Part shown: positions 10,301 to 20,056 of the stretch, piece by piece
Layout of the letters: the number at the start of each line of letters is the position of its first letter
Position numbering within the stretch: the first letter of the stretch is position 1
Assembly (NCBI GenBank): GCA_002708105.2
Contig: PAOQ02000015.1
Location: 1 to 37,876 of the forward strand
Source of the DNA: a bacterium
GTDB lineage: Bacteria; Desulfobacterota_D; UBA1144
Length of the DNA stretch: 37,876 nt
Reading direction: 5' to 3'
The notes under the pieces: generated by a model
What the model saw: only the letters and a program-made list of their open reading frames with translations
What the model was told of the DNA's origin: nothing
Databases searched by the model: none
Position numbers and translations under genes: made by a program

Positions 10301-11441
10301 GTTAGAAAGATATCCTATTACTATTGGGGCAAAAATATATCTAAATGATGGAGACAAAGTTAAGCAGGGTGACCTTCTAGCTGAATGGGATCCAACTATA
10401 TATCCATTTATTGCCGAAGAAGATGGGCATGTTGAATATAAAGATTTAGAGCCAAATGTTTCATATAAAGAGACTGTTGACCAGTTTACTGGGCTTTCAG
10501 TTAGAGAAGTTATACAATACAAAGATCAAAAACTAACCCCAGCTTTAGTATTAGTTGGAAAGAGTGGTACAAGAATTGAATACCCACTTCCTAAGGGTTC
10601 AGAGATAAGAAAGGATGATGGTGAGAAGACTTCTCCTGGAGACTTTATTGCTACGCTTGCAAACCAAAAAACACAGACAAAGGATATCACAGGAGGGCTC
10701 CCAAGGGTTGCTGAGCTATTCGAAGCAAGACCACCTAAAGACCCTGCGGTTATTTCTGAAATAGAAGGAGTTGTTTCGTTTGGTAAAGATATTAAATCAA
10801 AAAAGAGAATTATAGTTACACCTGATATAGGAGAACCAAAAGAATACATGGTTCCTAAGGCTAAGCATATTCTCGTTAGAGAAGGAGAAAGAATTACTTC
10901 GGGGGATCAAATTGTTGATGGAGCACCGGACCCTCATGATATATTAAAAATTAAAGGTGAAGTTGAATTAGCTCGTTATATAGTTGATGAAATACAAGAC
11001 GTATATAGACTACAAGGAGTTAGAATTAATGATAAGCATATAGAGGTTATCACTAGGCAAATGCTAAAAAGAGTAAAAATTGTAGACAGTGGAGATACTA
11101 CGTTATTGGTTGGTGAAGCCGTTGATAAAAATGAATTTATTCGAACAAATGAAAAAATTATAGCGGAAAATGGAAATCCTGCTCAGGCAGAACCATTGTT
11201 GTTAGGTATAACTAGGGCCTCATTGAGTACAAAAAGTTGGCTTTCTGCTGCATCGTTCCAGGAAACTACAAAAGTTCTTACAGATGCTTCTTGTGAAGGC
11301 AGAGTTGATAATTTGAACGGATTGAAGGAAAATGTGATAATGGGACGTTTAATTCCTGCAGGTACTGGATTACCAATATATTCTAATACTGATGTAGAAG
11401 TTAATGCTCCAGAGATTGAAACTCCGCCTACTACAACATAG
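7383..11441 (+). CDS. rpoC: DNA-directed RNA polymerase subunit beta'
   Basis: Largest catalytic subunit of RNA polymerase, 1352 residues. The N-terminal zinc site is complete (C70, C72, C85, C88, the same numbering as E. coli). The Mg-binding catalytic loop [12 protein letters not shown] is at 457-468 with D459, D461 and D463. The second zinc site has C797, C872, C879 and C882. The trigger loop after [12 protein letters not shown] (near 920) is interrupted by an SI3-type insertion of about 180 residues before [16 protein letters not shown] (near 1101), a proteobacterial trait. The ATG at 7383 has AGGAG at 7369-7373, 9 bp upstream; a second in-frame ATG at 7392 is less well spaced. Overlap with rpoB implies translational coupling. 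valS follows after 5 bp with no visible terminator. Confidence 0.97.
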   Translation: MIDMGVLFDKPRNPGDIDSIRISIASPDQIKDWSYGEIKKPETINYRTFKPEKYGLFCCKIFGPVKDFECLCGKYKRLKHRGITCEKCGVEVISSKVRRSRMAHVELSSSVAHIWFLKSVPSRIGAILDITLKDLEKVLYFEAYVVTDPGDSDLKKGTVITEEQYRTYIDENFFLLVGMGAEAVRTMLEDINLEELSVELKDELKATSSPLKRVKISKRLRVVEAFRNSGNRPEWMILKRLPVLPPDLRPLVPLDGGRFATSDLNDLYRRVINRNNRLKKLMELGAPDIIVRNEKRMLQESVDALFENGRRGRPVLGHNHRPLKSLSDIIKGKQGRFRQNLLGKRVDYSGRSVIVVGPQLKLHQCGLPKKMALELFRPFIYQKLELWNHAATIKIAKNLVEQQAPIVWDALDDVIKEHPVMLNRAPTLHRLSIQAFEPVLVEDKAIQLHPLVCPAFNADFDGDQMAVHVPLSVEAQTECRTLVMSTNNILSPAHGKPIILPSQDIVLGIYYMSREVPGLPSEGKAFSSIEELRFAYDLNEISIHTKIKIKINGIVEDTTVGRSLIFEVMPPEVPFHLVNKLMTKKAIEDLIDTTFRVSGGKSTVLLADRLRTLGFKHSTTSGISVSIADMTIPKEKDELLNEANANVQNIQDQYLQGLITDGERYNKVIDVWARTGDSIGDILMNKISKSKEIENGQMQPSNNPIFMMVESGARGSQSQVRQLAGMRGLMAKPSGDIIETPITSNFREGLSVLQYFISTHGARKGLADTALKTANAGYLTRRLVDVAQEMMVNEFDCGTSEGLEVSQLVEGGEIVASVGERTLGRILAEDVVDPINGELIAPRNQEVDEAIAKKIDAVPGSLRVSIRSVLTCSTKSGCCSLCYGRNLASGQIVNTGEAVGIIAAQSIGEPGTQLTMRTFHIGGVAKVDQSRHEIKNSGKVRYIDMNFISNKKVNICTSKSAEIVVEDINTSLELERYPITIGAKIYLNDGDKVKQGDLLAEWDPTIYPFIAEEDGHVEYKDLEPNVSYKETVDQFTGLSVREVIQYKDQKLTPALVLVGKSGTRIEYPLPKGSEIRKDDGEKTSPGDFIATLANQKTQTKDITGGLPRVAELFEARPPKDPAVISEIEGVVSFGKDIKSKKRIIVTPDIGEPKEYMVPKAKHILVREGERITSGDQIVDGAPDPHDILKIKGEVELARYIVDEIQDVYRLQGVRINDKHIEVITRQMLKRVKIVDSGDTTLLVGEAVDKNEFIRTNEKIIAENGNPAQAEPLLLGITRASLSTKSWLSAASFQETTKVLTDASCEGRVDNLNGLKENVIMGRLIPAGTGLPIYSNTDVEVNAPEIETPPTTT

Positions 11442-11446
11442 TTCAA

Positions 11447-14089
11447 ATGGATGATAACCAGGATTTTTTATCAAAAAAATATTCACCTAAAGAAATAGAA
11501 CATAAATGGCTTGATGATGTGACAAGCGAAACAACATTTCAAGATAATGATTCCAATCCTTTCTCAATTGCTATACCTCCACCGAACGTCACAGGAAATC
11601 TTCATCTTGGCCATGCACTAAATACTACAATTCAAGATATTTTAATTAAATTTTATAATTTAAATGGAAACGATACGCTATGGTCTTTAGGAACAGATCA
11701 TGCTGGAATTGCAACTCAACTGCTTGTAGAAAAAAGTTTATCAAAGAAAGGGATTAATCCAAAGGAGATTCAAAGAGATGAGTTGTTGAACCATATATGG
11801 AATTGGAAGGAGGAAAATGGCCAAGATATATTAAATCAATTAAAGGTTCTGGGATTAAGCTGTAATTGGAGCAATCCAAAATTTACATTAGATGATGATT
11901 TGTCTAACTCAGTTCAGGAAGCCTTTGTTTGTCTTTTTGATAAAGGGTTGATTTATCAAGAAAAAACCCTAATAAACTGGGATAAAAAATTACAGACTGC
12001 AATATCTGATTTAGAAGTAGTATCAGAAAAAAGAAAAAGTACTTTATATTATTTTAAGTATTTTATAGATAATTCCGATTCTGAAATTATAGTTTCTACT
12101 ACAAGACCCGAAACAGTTTTTGGTGATGTAGCTGTTGTAGTCAATCCAAAGGATGAAAGATACTTAAATTTCATAGGGAAAAAAATAAAAAGCCCATTTA
12201 ATGATAATCTATTGGAAATAATAGCAGATGATTACGCAGATATGTCTAAAGGTTCTGGGGCAGTAAAAATTACACCTGCTCATGATTTTAATGATTATGA
12301 AATTGGTAAAAAATATAATTTACCTATGATTAACATCTTGAATGATGATGGAACTTTAAATGAGTCTGTACCAAGTAAATTTCAAAAACTTAGCGTAGAA
12401 GAGGCAAGAGAAAGAGTAGTTTTATATATGGAAGAAATTGGGATTTTAATAAAAAATGAAGAGATTAAGAACAATGTACCAATTGGCGATAGATCCGGAC
12501 AAGTCATTGAGCCATTGTTAAAGAATCAATGGTTTCTTAATGTTAAAGAAATGGCAAGTAAATCAATTGATGCCGTAAAAACTGAAAAAGTACAGTTTAA
12601 GCCGAAATTTTGGGAGAATACATTCTTTGAATGGATGAACAACATACAGCCATGGTGTATTTCTAGGCAAATAATTTGGGGGCACAGAATACCAGTTTGG
12701 CATTCATCAGATGGCAGATTTGTTGCTGCAAAAGATATAGAAACAGCAAATAAAAAGTTTTTTGATAAATTCAATGAAGAGGCCGAGCTTCATCAGGATA
12801 AAGATGTGTTAGATACTTGGTTTTCATCATCACTTTGGCCTTTTTCAACTTTGGGTTGGCCGAAGAAAACAGACGATTATAAGAAATATTTCCCTACATC
12901 ATTACTCGTTACAGGATTTGATATTATATTTTTCTGGGTTGCTAGGATGATAATGATGTCCATTGAACTTACGGGACAAATTCCTTTTAAAGTAGTATAT
13001 ATTCATAATTTAATAAGAGATAAAAAAGGCCAGAAGATGAGTAAAACCAAGGGGAACGTTGTGGATCCGTTAGATTTAATTTCTGAATATGGAACAGATG
13101 CTTTAAGATTTTACTTGTCATCAAATATTTCTCCACACAGTGATATAAAACTTGGTCCAAATTCTCTAGAGCCTTATAAAAATTTTATGAACAAAATTTG
13201 GAACGCTGGAAAGTTTATCGGACTTAATAATAAATCCGAGAAGAATATAAAACTATCAAAAGATACGTTTTATGATGCATGGATAATTGATAGATTTAAT
13301 TTGTTGTTAGATAAATATAAAAATCATATAAAAAATTGTGAGATAGAGAAAGCCTCTTATGAAATTTACCATTTTTTTTGGGATGATTTTTGTGATTGGT
13401 ATATTGAGATTGCTAAGATTTCTTATAATCAAAATTCAAATAATCAGTCATTAAATACAAAAGCAAGAATGCAAGAGTTGTTCGTTAGTTTTTTAAATGT
13501 CCTTTATCCATTTGCTCCGTTTATTTCTAATGAGTTAAATCAAAATTTATCTGCTAATAAAGATGAAATAAATTTCAGATCATTTCCCAATAAGATTAAA
13601 ACTAATTATGAAGGAAATTTTGTTGATGAATTAAAATTACTAAAAGATTTTACTATTGGAATTAGATCTTTAAGAAAGAATCTTATGATAAAACCAAGTA
13701 AGAAAATAGTCTGTTATTACAATCTAAATGTTGAGGAGTACTCTTCTGTACCCTATATAAAAGATATAATAAAAGAGCTCTGTAATCTCGAATCCTTACT
13801 TGATGTTAGGGATATTAGAATAGATGGTAAGTTGATTTCAAATCATACGAACTCGGGTACTCTCTCAATTCTAAGAGATAATGATATAGATTTTTCTCAA
13901 CAAATTAGTAAATTATCTAAAGATATGAAATTATTAGAAAAAGAATCAACTTTATCTAAATCTAAATTATCAAATAAGGGCTTCCTTGATTCTGCTCCTG
14001 AAGAAATTATTAAAGAAGAAGAGGATAAGTTGAATGAAGCTTTAAACTCAATTAAAGAAATTGAGAATCTTATATCCCAATTAAATTAA
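11447..14089 (+). CDS. valS: Valyl-tRNA synthetase
   Basis: Class I synthetase that charges tRNA-Val, with a CP1 editing domain that clears mischarged threonine. The 880 residues match bacterial ValRS. The HIGH motif reads HLGH (53-56) within PPPNVTGNLHLGHALNTT, and KMSKT is at 530-534. The editing region contains STTRPETVFGDVAV. The C-terminal coiled-coil arm (about the last 65 residues, with the usual SNKGFLDSAPEEII motif) that distinguishes ValRS from IleRS and LeuRS is present. It starts only 5 bp after rpoC with no obvious ribosome binding site, so it is probably read from the rpoC transcript. The stop lies 6 bp from the convergent purF stop. Confidence 0.96.
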   Translation: MDDNQDFLSKKYSPKEIEHKWLDDVTSETTFQDNDSNPFSIAIPPPNVTGNLHLGHALNTTIQDILIKFYNLNGNDTLWSLGTDHAGIATQLLVEKSLSKKGINPKEIQRDELLNHIWNWKEENGQDILNQLKVLGLSCNWSNPKFTLDDDLSNSVQEAFVCLFDKGLIYQEKTLINWDKKLQTAISDLEVVSEKRKSTLYYFKYFIDNSDSEIIVSTTRPETVFGDVAVVVNPKDERYLNFIGKKIKSPFNDNLLEIIADDYADMSKGSGAVKITPAHDFNDYEIGKKYNLPMINILNDDGTLNESVPSKFQKLSVEEARERVVLYMEEIGILIKNEEIKNNVPIGDRSGQVIEPLLKNQWFLNVKEMASKSIDAVKTEKVQFKPKFWENTFFEWMNNIQPWCISRQIIWGHRIPVWHSSDGRFVAAKDIETANKKFFDKFNEEAELHQDKDVLDTWFSSSLWPFSTLGWPKKTDDYKKYFPTSLLVTGFDIIFFWVARMIMMSIELTGQIPFKVVYIHNLIRDKKGQKMSKTKGNVVDPLDLISEYGTDALRFYLSSNISPHSDIKLGPNSLEPYKNFMNKIWNAGKFIGLNNKSEKNIKLSKDTFYDAWIIDRFNLLLDKYKNHIKNCEIEKASYEIYHFFWDDFCDWYIEIAKISYNQNSNNQSLNTKARMQELFVSFLNVLYPFAPFISNELNQNLSANKDEINFRSFPNKIKTNYEGNFVDELKLLKDFTIGIRSLRKNLMIKPSKKIVCYYNLNVEEYSSVPYIKDIIKELCNLESLLDVRDIRIDGKLISNHTNSGTLSILRDNDIDFSQQISKLSKDMKLLEKESTLSKSKLSNKGFLDSAPEEIIKEEEDKLNEALNSIKEIENLISQLN

Positions 14090-14095
14090 TTTATT

Positions 14096-15475
14096 CTATT
14101 CTTCGGGGCTAATTGGGTAATCACCAGTAAAACAATGATCAGTAAATTGAGGAGATTTATCATTTCTTTTTTTATATCCCATAGCTTTGTAAGTTCCATC
14201 TAAAGATAAGAAGAATAATGATGTCGCTCCAATTAATTTGGTCATTTCTTTTATGCTATTTTTTGATGCTATAAGTTCTTTATAGTTTGGAGTATCAATC
14301 CCGTAAAAGTCTGGATGAGTAATTGGGGGGCATCCAATACCAAGATGAACTTCTTTGGCACCTGCATCGAAAATCATCTTTACAATTTTATTAGCTGTGG
14401 TTCCTCTTACTATTGAATCATCTATTAAAACTACTCTCTTATTTTCTATGCATGATTTATTTACACTATGCTTTAGCTTTACTCCTAGTTGTCTTATGCT
14501 CTGGGTTGGCTCGATAAAAGTTCGACCCACATAATGACTCCTGATAATTCCTAGTTCCAGTGGAATTCCTGATTTTTGTGAAAATCCAATTCCAGCCGAA
14601 ACTCCAGAATCTAGAACGGGAACAACTACATCAGCTTTTATTTTATTTTCTAGAGCAAGTTGTTCACCTAAATTTTTTCTGTATGTGTAAACTGTTTTTC
14701 CATCAATAATACTGTCCGGTCTTGAGAAATAAATTCGTTCAAAAATGCATGGTCTCTCTTTTAACTTAGGAAAAGGCTTTGTGCTTTCGATTCCATTTTT
14801 TGTAATTATTATCATTTCTCCATTTTCAATATCTCTTACATATTTTGCACCAATTATATCGAGGGCACACGTTTCTGAAGCTAAAACTGGAGAGCCCTTT
14901 AGGTCTCCAAGCACTAGTGGTCTTATTCCATATGGATCTCTTACTCCAATAAGCTTCTTATTTGTCAGGATAACTAATGAATAGGCTCCTTTTATTTCAT
15001 GTAGTGCATCAATTAACTTATCTTTGATGAGTTTTTGTCTCGATCTTGCGACTAATTGAAGAATTGTTTCCGTGTCCGAGGTAGATTGAAAAATTGCTCC
15101 ATCACCTATAAGTTCTTTTCTTATGGTTTTTGCATTTATCAAATTTCCATTATGGGCACAAGCAAAACCTCCAGCAGCTAAATCTGCAAAAAGAGGTTGT
15201 ATATTTTTAGATACTGATGCACCAGTTGTAGAATATCTAACATGCCCAACAGCATTTCTACCAGGAAGCTTTGCAATTGCCTCTGGTTTATTAAAAGTTT
15301 TTCCTACTAGTCCTTGTTCTCTTACAGCGTTAAAGTTTCTTCCATCAAATGTAACAATTCCTACTCCTTCCTTCCCCCTATGTTGTAAAGCATGAAGGCC
15401 TAATGTTGTAAGGAGTGCCGCTTCATCAGCATTAAAAATTCCAAAAACACCACATTCTTCATTTAATTTATCCAT
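14096..15475 (-). CDS. purF: Amidophosphoribosyltransferase (first step of purine synthesis)
   Basis: Transfers ammonia from glutamine to PRPP to give phosphoribosylamine. The 459 residues comprise an N-terminal Ntn glutaminase domain with nucleophile Cys8 (EECGVFG, preceded by a seven-residue propeptide) and a phosphoribosyltransferase domain with the PRPP loop VVLIDDSIVRGTT at 348-360. The propeptide class often carries a 4Fe-4S cluster. Here C243 and C448 remain, but the third ligand position is Asp389 (HPDFYGID) and the CxxC partner is Thr445 (TDHCFTGDYP), so a cluster is not expected. This pattern resembles alphaproteobacterial PurF. The ATG directly follows the purL stop, so purL-purF form a coupled minus-strand operon. 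The gene converges on valS. Confidence 0.95.
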   Translation of the reverse strand: MDKLNEECGVFGIFNADEAALLTTLGLHALQHRGKEGVGIVTFDGRNFNAVREQGLVGKTFNKPEAIAKLPGRNAVGHVRYSTTGASVSKNIQPLFADLAAGGFACAHNGNLINAKTIRKELIGDGAIFQSTSDTETILQLVARSRQKLIKDKLIDALHEIKGAYSLVILTNKKLIGVRDPYGIRPLVLGDLKGSPVLASETCALDIIGAKYVRDIENGEMIIITKNGIESTKPFPKLKERPCIFERIYFSRPDSIIDGKTVYTYRKNLGEQLALENKIKADVVVPVLDSGVSAGIGFSQKSGIPLELGIIRSHYVGRTFIEPTQSIRQLGVKLKHSVNKSCIENKRVVLIDDSIVRGTTANKIVKMIFDAGAKEVHLGIGCPPITHPDFYGIDTPNYKELIASKNSIKEMTKLIGATSLFFLSLDGTYKAMGYKKRNDKSPQFTDHCFTGDYPISPEE

Positions 15476-17653
15476 TTACTTGGGAAAACCACCATTCCAT
15501 ATTTTATATAAAGCATCAATTTTTATATTTAGTGCTTCATTAATATTCAATGAATCACCACCAACTTCTCCAATTACTTTAACATTTATATTGTTCTTTG
15601 TGCCAAATGTTTTTATTCTTTTTATTTCATTTTTCGGAGCACTAACTATATAGCAACCTTGTGATTCTGCAAAAAGAGTTAAGTCATTTTTTATATTTAA
15701 TTTTGCTCCTATTTTATTTTCCGGTGCAAAGCATGATTCAGCAACTGCCACTAAAAGCCCACCCTCTGATATATCATGTACAGAATTTATTTTAAACTTT
15801 CTAATTATTTTATAAATAAAGGTATTTATCTTTTCATGCTCTTTTAGGTTTATAAGAGGAGGTCTATTGATTCTTTTAATATTTAAATATTTAATCACTT
15901 GTGATCCACCAAAATCGCTTTTTATGTTTCCAATTAGTATGATTTGGTCACCAGATTCTTTGAACCATTGGTTTTTCGCAAGGCTATAATTTTCTAAAAT
16001 TCCTACCATACTAATAGTTGGAGTTGGCTTTATGGCTTTATTGTAAGTCTCATTATACAAGCTTACGTTTCCGCTAACTACAGGGGTTTTAAAAGTTCTG
16101 GAAGACCTAGAAAGTCCGTCAATAGCTTCAGAGAATTGCCACATAATCTCTGGTTTTTCTGGATTTCCAAAATTAAGACAGTTTGTTATTGCTAGAGGCT
16201 TACCTCCACTAGCTATAATGTTTCTTGTGGACTCTGCTACTGCAATTGATGCACCTATTGATGGGTTTAATTCGCAATAATTAGAATTACAATTTGTGGT
16301 AAGTGCAACAGCTTTTTTTGTACCTTTAATTCGAATTACTGAGGCATCTGACCCAGGTCTAATTAAAGTATTTGTACCTACCATGTAGTCGAATTGTCTA
16401 TAAACCCATTCCCGGGAACATATATTTTCATCTTTTAATAGTTTTTTCAATAAATCTTCAGTGTTGAATTTTATTTTAGCTATCTCTTTCAAAGTGAGAA
16501 ACTTCAAATTATTCGCAGACTTCGGTTTTTTAATTTTTCTTTTATACATTGGACAGTCATCAGTTAAAATTGAAACCGGAAGATTCACAACGATTTTTTT
16601 ATTACTTTTAATTATAAATTTTTTCTCTTTAATTACTTCACCAATTTTATTTGAATCCAAGTTCCATTTTCTAAATATTGTTTTGATTTTATTATTATTT
16701 TTATTATTTAATACTAGGAGCATTCTTTCTTGGGATTCTGAAAGGAGCATTTCATAGGGTGTTATGCTAGAGTCTCTTTTGGGTATCTTATCTAAATCAA
16801 TTGTAATTCCATTGTTTGACCTAGAAGCCATTTCGGAAGCAGAAGAGGTTAGTCCAGCAGCTCCCATATCCTGAATACCAACTATCCCTTTAAGTTTAAA
16901 CATCTCAAGGCAAGCTTCTAGAAGTAATTTCTCTTTAAAGGGGTCTCCAATTTGGACTGTAGGTCTATCAAGGTCTTCTTCAGATTCAAATATATCAGAC
17001 GCCATAATCGCGCCTTTAACTCCATCCTTTCCTGTTTTAGCTCCTAAATAAAAAACTGGATTACCAGGACCGTCTGCTAAACCTTTAAAGATCTTATCTT
17101 TCTTTGTTATTCCAATCGCAAATGCATTTACCAAAGGGTTTCCATTATAGCAATCATCAAAGTAAACTTCTCCACCTATGGTTGGGATACCCATACAGTT
17201 GCCGTAACCCGCTATGCCGCTAACAACTCCATTTACAATTCTTTTTGTATCTTTTTTTCTAGGATTTCCAAATCTTAAGGAATTCATTAAAGCAATAGGT
17301 CTTGCTCCCATTGTAAAAATATCTCTTAAGATTCCTCCAACACCGGTAGCAGCCCCTTGATATGGTTCAATAAATGATGGGTGGTTGTGACTTTCAATTT
17401 TAAAAACTAAACATTGATTATCGCCAATATCTATTACCCCTGCATTTTCTCCTGGACCCTGAATAACACATTTACCTTTTGTTGGAAGTTTCTTTAGGTA
17501 GAATTTTGAACTCTTATATGAACAGTGTTCCGACCACATTGCTGCTATTACACCTATTTCATTTTCATTTGGCTCTCTTTTAAGCTTACTTACTATTAAT
17601 TTAAACTCTTCTTTAGTTAAGCCATTCTCAAGTGCGAATGATAGACTATCCAT
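15476..17653 (-). CDS. purL: Phosphoribosylformylglycinamidine synthase subunit PurL (small type)
   Basis: ATP-dependent synthesis of formylglycinamidine ribonucleotide in purine synthesis. The 725-residue length marks the multi-subunit form, which works with separate PurS and PurQ rather than the ~1300-residue single-chain enzyme; purS and purQ are not in this window. The N-terminal helix carries [11 protein letters not shown] with catalytic His43. [18 protein letters not shown] and [16 protein letters not shown] follow, with the duplicated AIR-synthase fold and a second-half AVAESTRNI and [11 protein letters not shown]. The start ATG at 17653 has no Shine-Dalgarno, and a TATTAT/TATAAC-like -10 lies only a few bases upstream. 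It is the first gene of the purL-purF pair and is divergent from mnmA. Confidence 0.96.
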   Translation of the reverse strand: MDSLSFALENGLTKEEFKLIVSKLKREPNENEIGVIAAMWSEHCSYKSSKFYLKKLPTKGKCVIQGPGENAGVIDIGDNQCLVFKIESHNHPSFIEPYQGAATGVGGILRDIFTMGARPIALMNSLRFGNPRKKDTKRIVNGVVSGIAGYGNCMGIPTIGGEVYFDDCYNGNPLVNAFAIGITKKDKIFKGLADGPGNPVFYLGAKTGKDGVKGAIMASDIFESEEDLDRPTVQIGDPFKEKLLLEACLEMFKLKGIVGIQDMGAAGLTSSASEMASRSNNGITIDLDKIPKRDSSITPYEMLLSESQERMLLVLNNKNNNKIKTIFRKWNLDSNKIGEVIKEKKFIIKSNKKIVVNLPVSILTDDCPMYKRKIKKPKSANNLKFLTLKEIAKIKFNTEDLLKKLLKDENICSREWVYRQFDYMVGTNTLIRPGSDASVIRIKGTKKAVALTTNCNSNYCELNPSIGASIAVAESTRNIIASGGKPLAITNCLNFGNPEKPEIMWQFSEAIDGLSRSSRTFKTPVVSGNVSLYNETYNKAIKPTPTISMVGILENYSLAKNQWFKESGDQIILIGNIKSDFGGSQVIKYLNIKRINRPPLINLKEHEKINTFIYKIIRKFKINSVHDISEGGLLVAVAESCFAPENKIGAKLNIKNDLTLFAESQGCYIVSAPKNEIKRIKTFGTKNNINVKVIGEVGGDSLNINEALNIKIDALYKIWNGGFPK

Positions 17654-17661
17654 AGATTGTT

Positions 17662-17690
17662 ATAATACATAATGAATTTTATTAATTCAC
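17662..17690 (-). promoter_or_regulatory. Possible purL promoter, very close to the start codon
   Basis: On the minus strand, TATTAT (17667-17662) is preceded at 17 bp by GTGAAT (17690-17685), a weak -35. The start codon at 17653 is 8 bp beyond the -10, which would give an almost leaderless message. It is listed because the same geometry recurs at era, aspS, ssb and purD. On its own the match is modest. Confidence 0.35.
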
Positions 17691-17720
17691 TTTAGATTTT
17701 CAAATTCAGTCTGGTAAAGT
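17691..17720 (+). promoter_or_regulatory. Possible mnmA promoter
   Basis: TTTAGA (17691-17696), an 18-bp spacer and TAAAGT (17715-17720) lie immediately before the mnmA start codons. The expected start site, about 7 bp after the -10, falls at or next to the second in-frame ATG (17728), so if the promoter is real that ATG would be the start of a leaderless mRNA. The match is weak and supported mainly by its position in the divergent purL/mnmA gap. Confidence 0.3.
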
Positions 17721-17721
17721 A

Positions 17722-18801
17722 ATGAACATGAAAAAGAAAATAATAGTTGCAATGAGTGGGGGGGTTGATAGTTCAACTACTGCAGCATTATTAAAAGAGC
17801 AAGGATATGATGTTTCTGGTATAACTATGCAATTATGGGATTATGCTGAAGAGGAGACTGGCTGTTGCTCCTTAAGCGATGTATTGGACGCTAGACAGGC
17901 CGCTAATCAAATTGGAATTAAGCATACAGTAGTTGATTACAAAGATGATTTCCAGAAATATGTTGTTAAAGATTTTATAGATAAATATTATTGTGGACAA
18001 ACTCCAAATCCATGCATTATGTGCAATGAGCATATGAAATTTAATTTTTTATTAAATAAATCTCTTGAAATGGGTGCTGATTATTTAGCCACGGGGCATT
18101 ATGCAAAAATATCGAAGAATGATATTGGAACTTATTTTTTGGAAAAAGGAAGAGATAAATTCAAAGATCAGTCTTATTTTTTATTTACATTGACACAAAA
18201 AGAGCTTTCAAGATTAATGTTCCCGCTCGGTGATTTCACAAAAGATCAAGTAAGGGAAATATCCGAAGGGTTTGAGCTCTCAGTTGCTACCAAGAAAGAT
18301 AGTCAAGACGTCTGCTTTATCGCGAAAGATTATAGGAGTTTTATTGAAAATAATTTGCCAGGTTTTTCTGCTAAAGAAGGATTTATAAAAGATTTAAATG
18401 GTGAAGTACTCGGTAAACATTTAGGTATTCATAATTTTACAATTGGTCAAAGAAAAAAACTTGGAATAAATTCCTTAAAAGCTATGTACGTGGTTAGTAT
18501 TAATTTTGATAATAATGATGTAATTGTAGGAAACAAGGAAGATCTATACTCTAAAGTTTTGTTTGCAAATAATTTAAATTGGACTGTAAACCCTAATGAT
18601 TTAATCGAAAAGAAAATTGAGGCAAAAATTCGGTACAGAAGCCCTGAGTCTTTAGCAAGTATAAGATTCATTGACAATAGACTTCATGTATTATTTGATC
18701 AAGCGCAAAGGTCGATAACGCCTGGTCAAGCTATTGTTTTTTATCATAAAGATAGAGTTTTAGGTGGAGGATGGATTGATGAAGTCGGTAGAGAAAATTA
18801 G
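17722..18801 (+). CDS. mnmA: tRNA 2-thiouridine synthase MnmA (TrmU)
   Basis: Thiolates U34 in the wobble position of Lys, Glu and Gln tRNAs using ATP and sulfur delivered from a cysteine desulfurase relay. The 359 residues contain the ATP-pyrophosphatase P-loop SGGVDSS at 12-18. The catalytic cysteines are C98 (NPCIMCNEHMKF) and C198 (SQDVCFIA). The C-terminal part has the TIGQRKKLGI and PGQAIVFY segments typical of the family. Two in-frame ATGs (17722 and 17728) are possible starts; the second gives the more usual MKKKIIVAMSGG. No clear Shine-Dalgarno is present. The 3' end overlaps mtaB by 23 bp, pairing two anticodon-loop modification enzymes. Confidence 0.95.
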   Translation: MNMKKKIIVAMSGGVDSSTTAALLKEQGYDVSGITMQLWDYAEEETGCCSLSDVLDARQAANQIGIKHTVVDYKDDFQKYVVKDFIDKYYCGQTPNPCIMCNEHMKFNFLLNKSLEMGADYLATGHYAKISKNDIGTYFLEKGRDKFKDQSYFLFTLTQKELSRLMFPLGDFTKDQVREISEGFELSVATKKDSQDVCFIAKDYRSFIENNLPGFSAKEGFIKDLNGEVLGKHLGIHNFTIGQRKKLGINSLKAMYVVSINFDNNDVIVGNKEDLYSKVLFANNLNWTVNPNDLIEKKIEAKIRYRSPESLASIRFIDNRLHVLFDQAQRSITPGQAIVFYHKDRVLGGGWIDEVGREN

Positions 18802-20056
18802 CTTCCTAACATATGGATGTAAGGTTAATCAATTTGATAGTGACAGAATAGCTGCTTCAATTGGAGATAGATTCAAAATAATAGAAGACAATAACTCGTC
18901 AGACCTATGTATTGTTAATACCTGTACGGTTACTAATAATTCTGATAATCAAATAATAAATGATATAAAAAAATTAAAGAGAAATAATCCGAAATGTAAG
19001 ATATTAGTTACGGGTTGCCTTGCGCAGACAAATCCTGAATCTTTGGAAACAGTTTCTGAAGTAGACTATATAGTTGATAATGCTAACAAGTACTTAATAC
19101 CAAAAGTTTTATCGGAACCCTATATTCCAAAGAAAATCATATCGAATATATTTGATATAGATAAATTTAAAGATTTTAAAATATCGGAAAAGGAAAAAAG
19201 GTCGAGAGCTTTTCTTTCAGTCCAGGATGGATGCAGTTTTAGATGTGCTTTTTGTATAATTCCCTTTGCTCGCGGTAAATCAAGGAGTATGGAAACTGAG
19301 TCTGTAATTGAAAAGATTAATAACCTTTATGATTTAGGCTACAATGAAGTTGTTATTTCTGGAATTCACTTATCTAGTTATGGAGTTGATATAGGAACAA
19401 ATTTATTAACACTTCTGAAAGAGATAGAGAACAACACGGATATTCCAAACATAAGACTAAGTTCGATTGATCCAGCAGACACAGGAGATGACATTGTTGA
19501 TTTTTTTATAAAATCAAAAAAAATATGTCCTTCTTTTCATATATCTCTTCAAAGTGGATCAGAAAAAGTATTACAAATGATGAAAAGAAGATATAAGTTA
19601 GAAAAATTTTCTAAAATTATTAGAGCAATTAAAGAAAACAATAAAAATGCTTGTATTGGTACAGATGTAATAGCGGGATTCCCTGGGGAAACAAATGCTT
19701 TATTTGATGAGACCTTGAACTACATAAAAAATTCTCCTCTTGACTATTTGCATGTATTCCCATATTCAGATAGAAGAGGGACAAAAGCTTCTAGAAGTAA
19801 TTGTAAAATTAGCAATGAAGTAAAGAAAATAAGGGCTAAAGCTCTAAGAGAGCTTGGTCAAAGCAAAAAGACGAATTTTTATTCTTCTTTTATAGGTAAG
19901 AAGCTTTCTGCGATTATTGAAAGAAATAATCATGCAAGAACGCGAAACTACATTGATGTTAATATTGATGACACAGTTTTATTGAAACCAGGGGAATTAG
20001 TCACTTTGGTAATTGATAAAGTTGAAAATGGTAAGGCTTTTGGCCATTACACCTAA
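18779..20056 (+). CDS. mtaB: tRNA t6A37 methylthiotransferase MtaB
   Basis: Radical-SAM enzyme that converts t6A37 to ms2t6A in tRNAs reading ANN codons. The 425-residue protein has the UPF0004 domain with three cluster cysteines (C14 in TYGCKVNQFDS, C49 in NTCTVTN, C80 in TGCLAQ). The radical-SAM CxxxCxxC motif is at C152, C156 and C159. A C-terminal TRAM-like RNA-binding region follows. YGCKVNQ(F/Y)DS and a length near 425 favour MtaB over MiaB (NTCxxR type) and RimO. I chose the ATG at 18779, with GGAGG at 18766-18770, over an upstream in-frame GTG at 18764 that lies within that ribosome binding site region. The stop abuts the convergent aspS stop with no spacer. Confidence 0.9.
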   Translation: MKSVEKISFLTYGCKVNQFDSDRIAASIGDRFKIIEDNNSSDLCIVNTCTVTNNSDNQIINDIKKLKRNNPKCKILVTGCLAQTNPESLETVSEVDYIVDNANKYLIPKVLSEPYIPKKIISNIFDIDKFKDFKISEKEKRSRAFLSVQDGCSFRCAFCIIPFARGKSRSMETESVIEKINNLYDLGYNEVVISGIHLSSYGVDIGTNLLTLLKEIENNTDIPNIRLSSIDPADTGDDIVDFFIKSKKICPSFHISLQSGSEKVLQMMKRRYKLEKFSKIIRAIKENNKNACIGTDVIAGFPGETNALFDETLNYIKNSPLDYLHVFPYSDRRGTKASRSNCKISNEVKKIRAKALRELGQSKKTNFYSSFIGKKLSAIIERNNHARTRNYIDVNIDDTVLLKPGELVTLVIDKVENGKAFGHYT

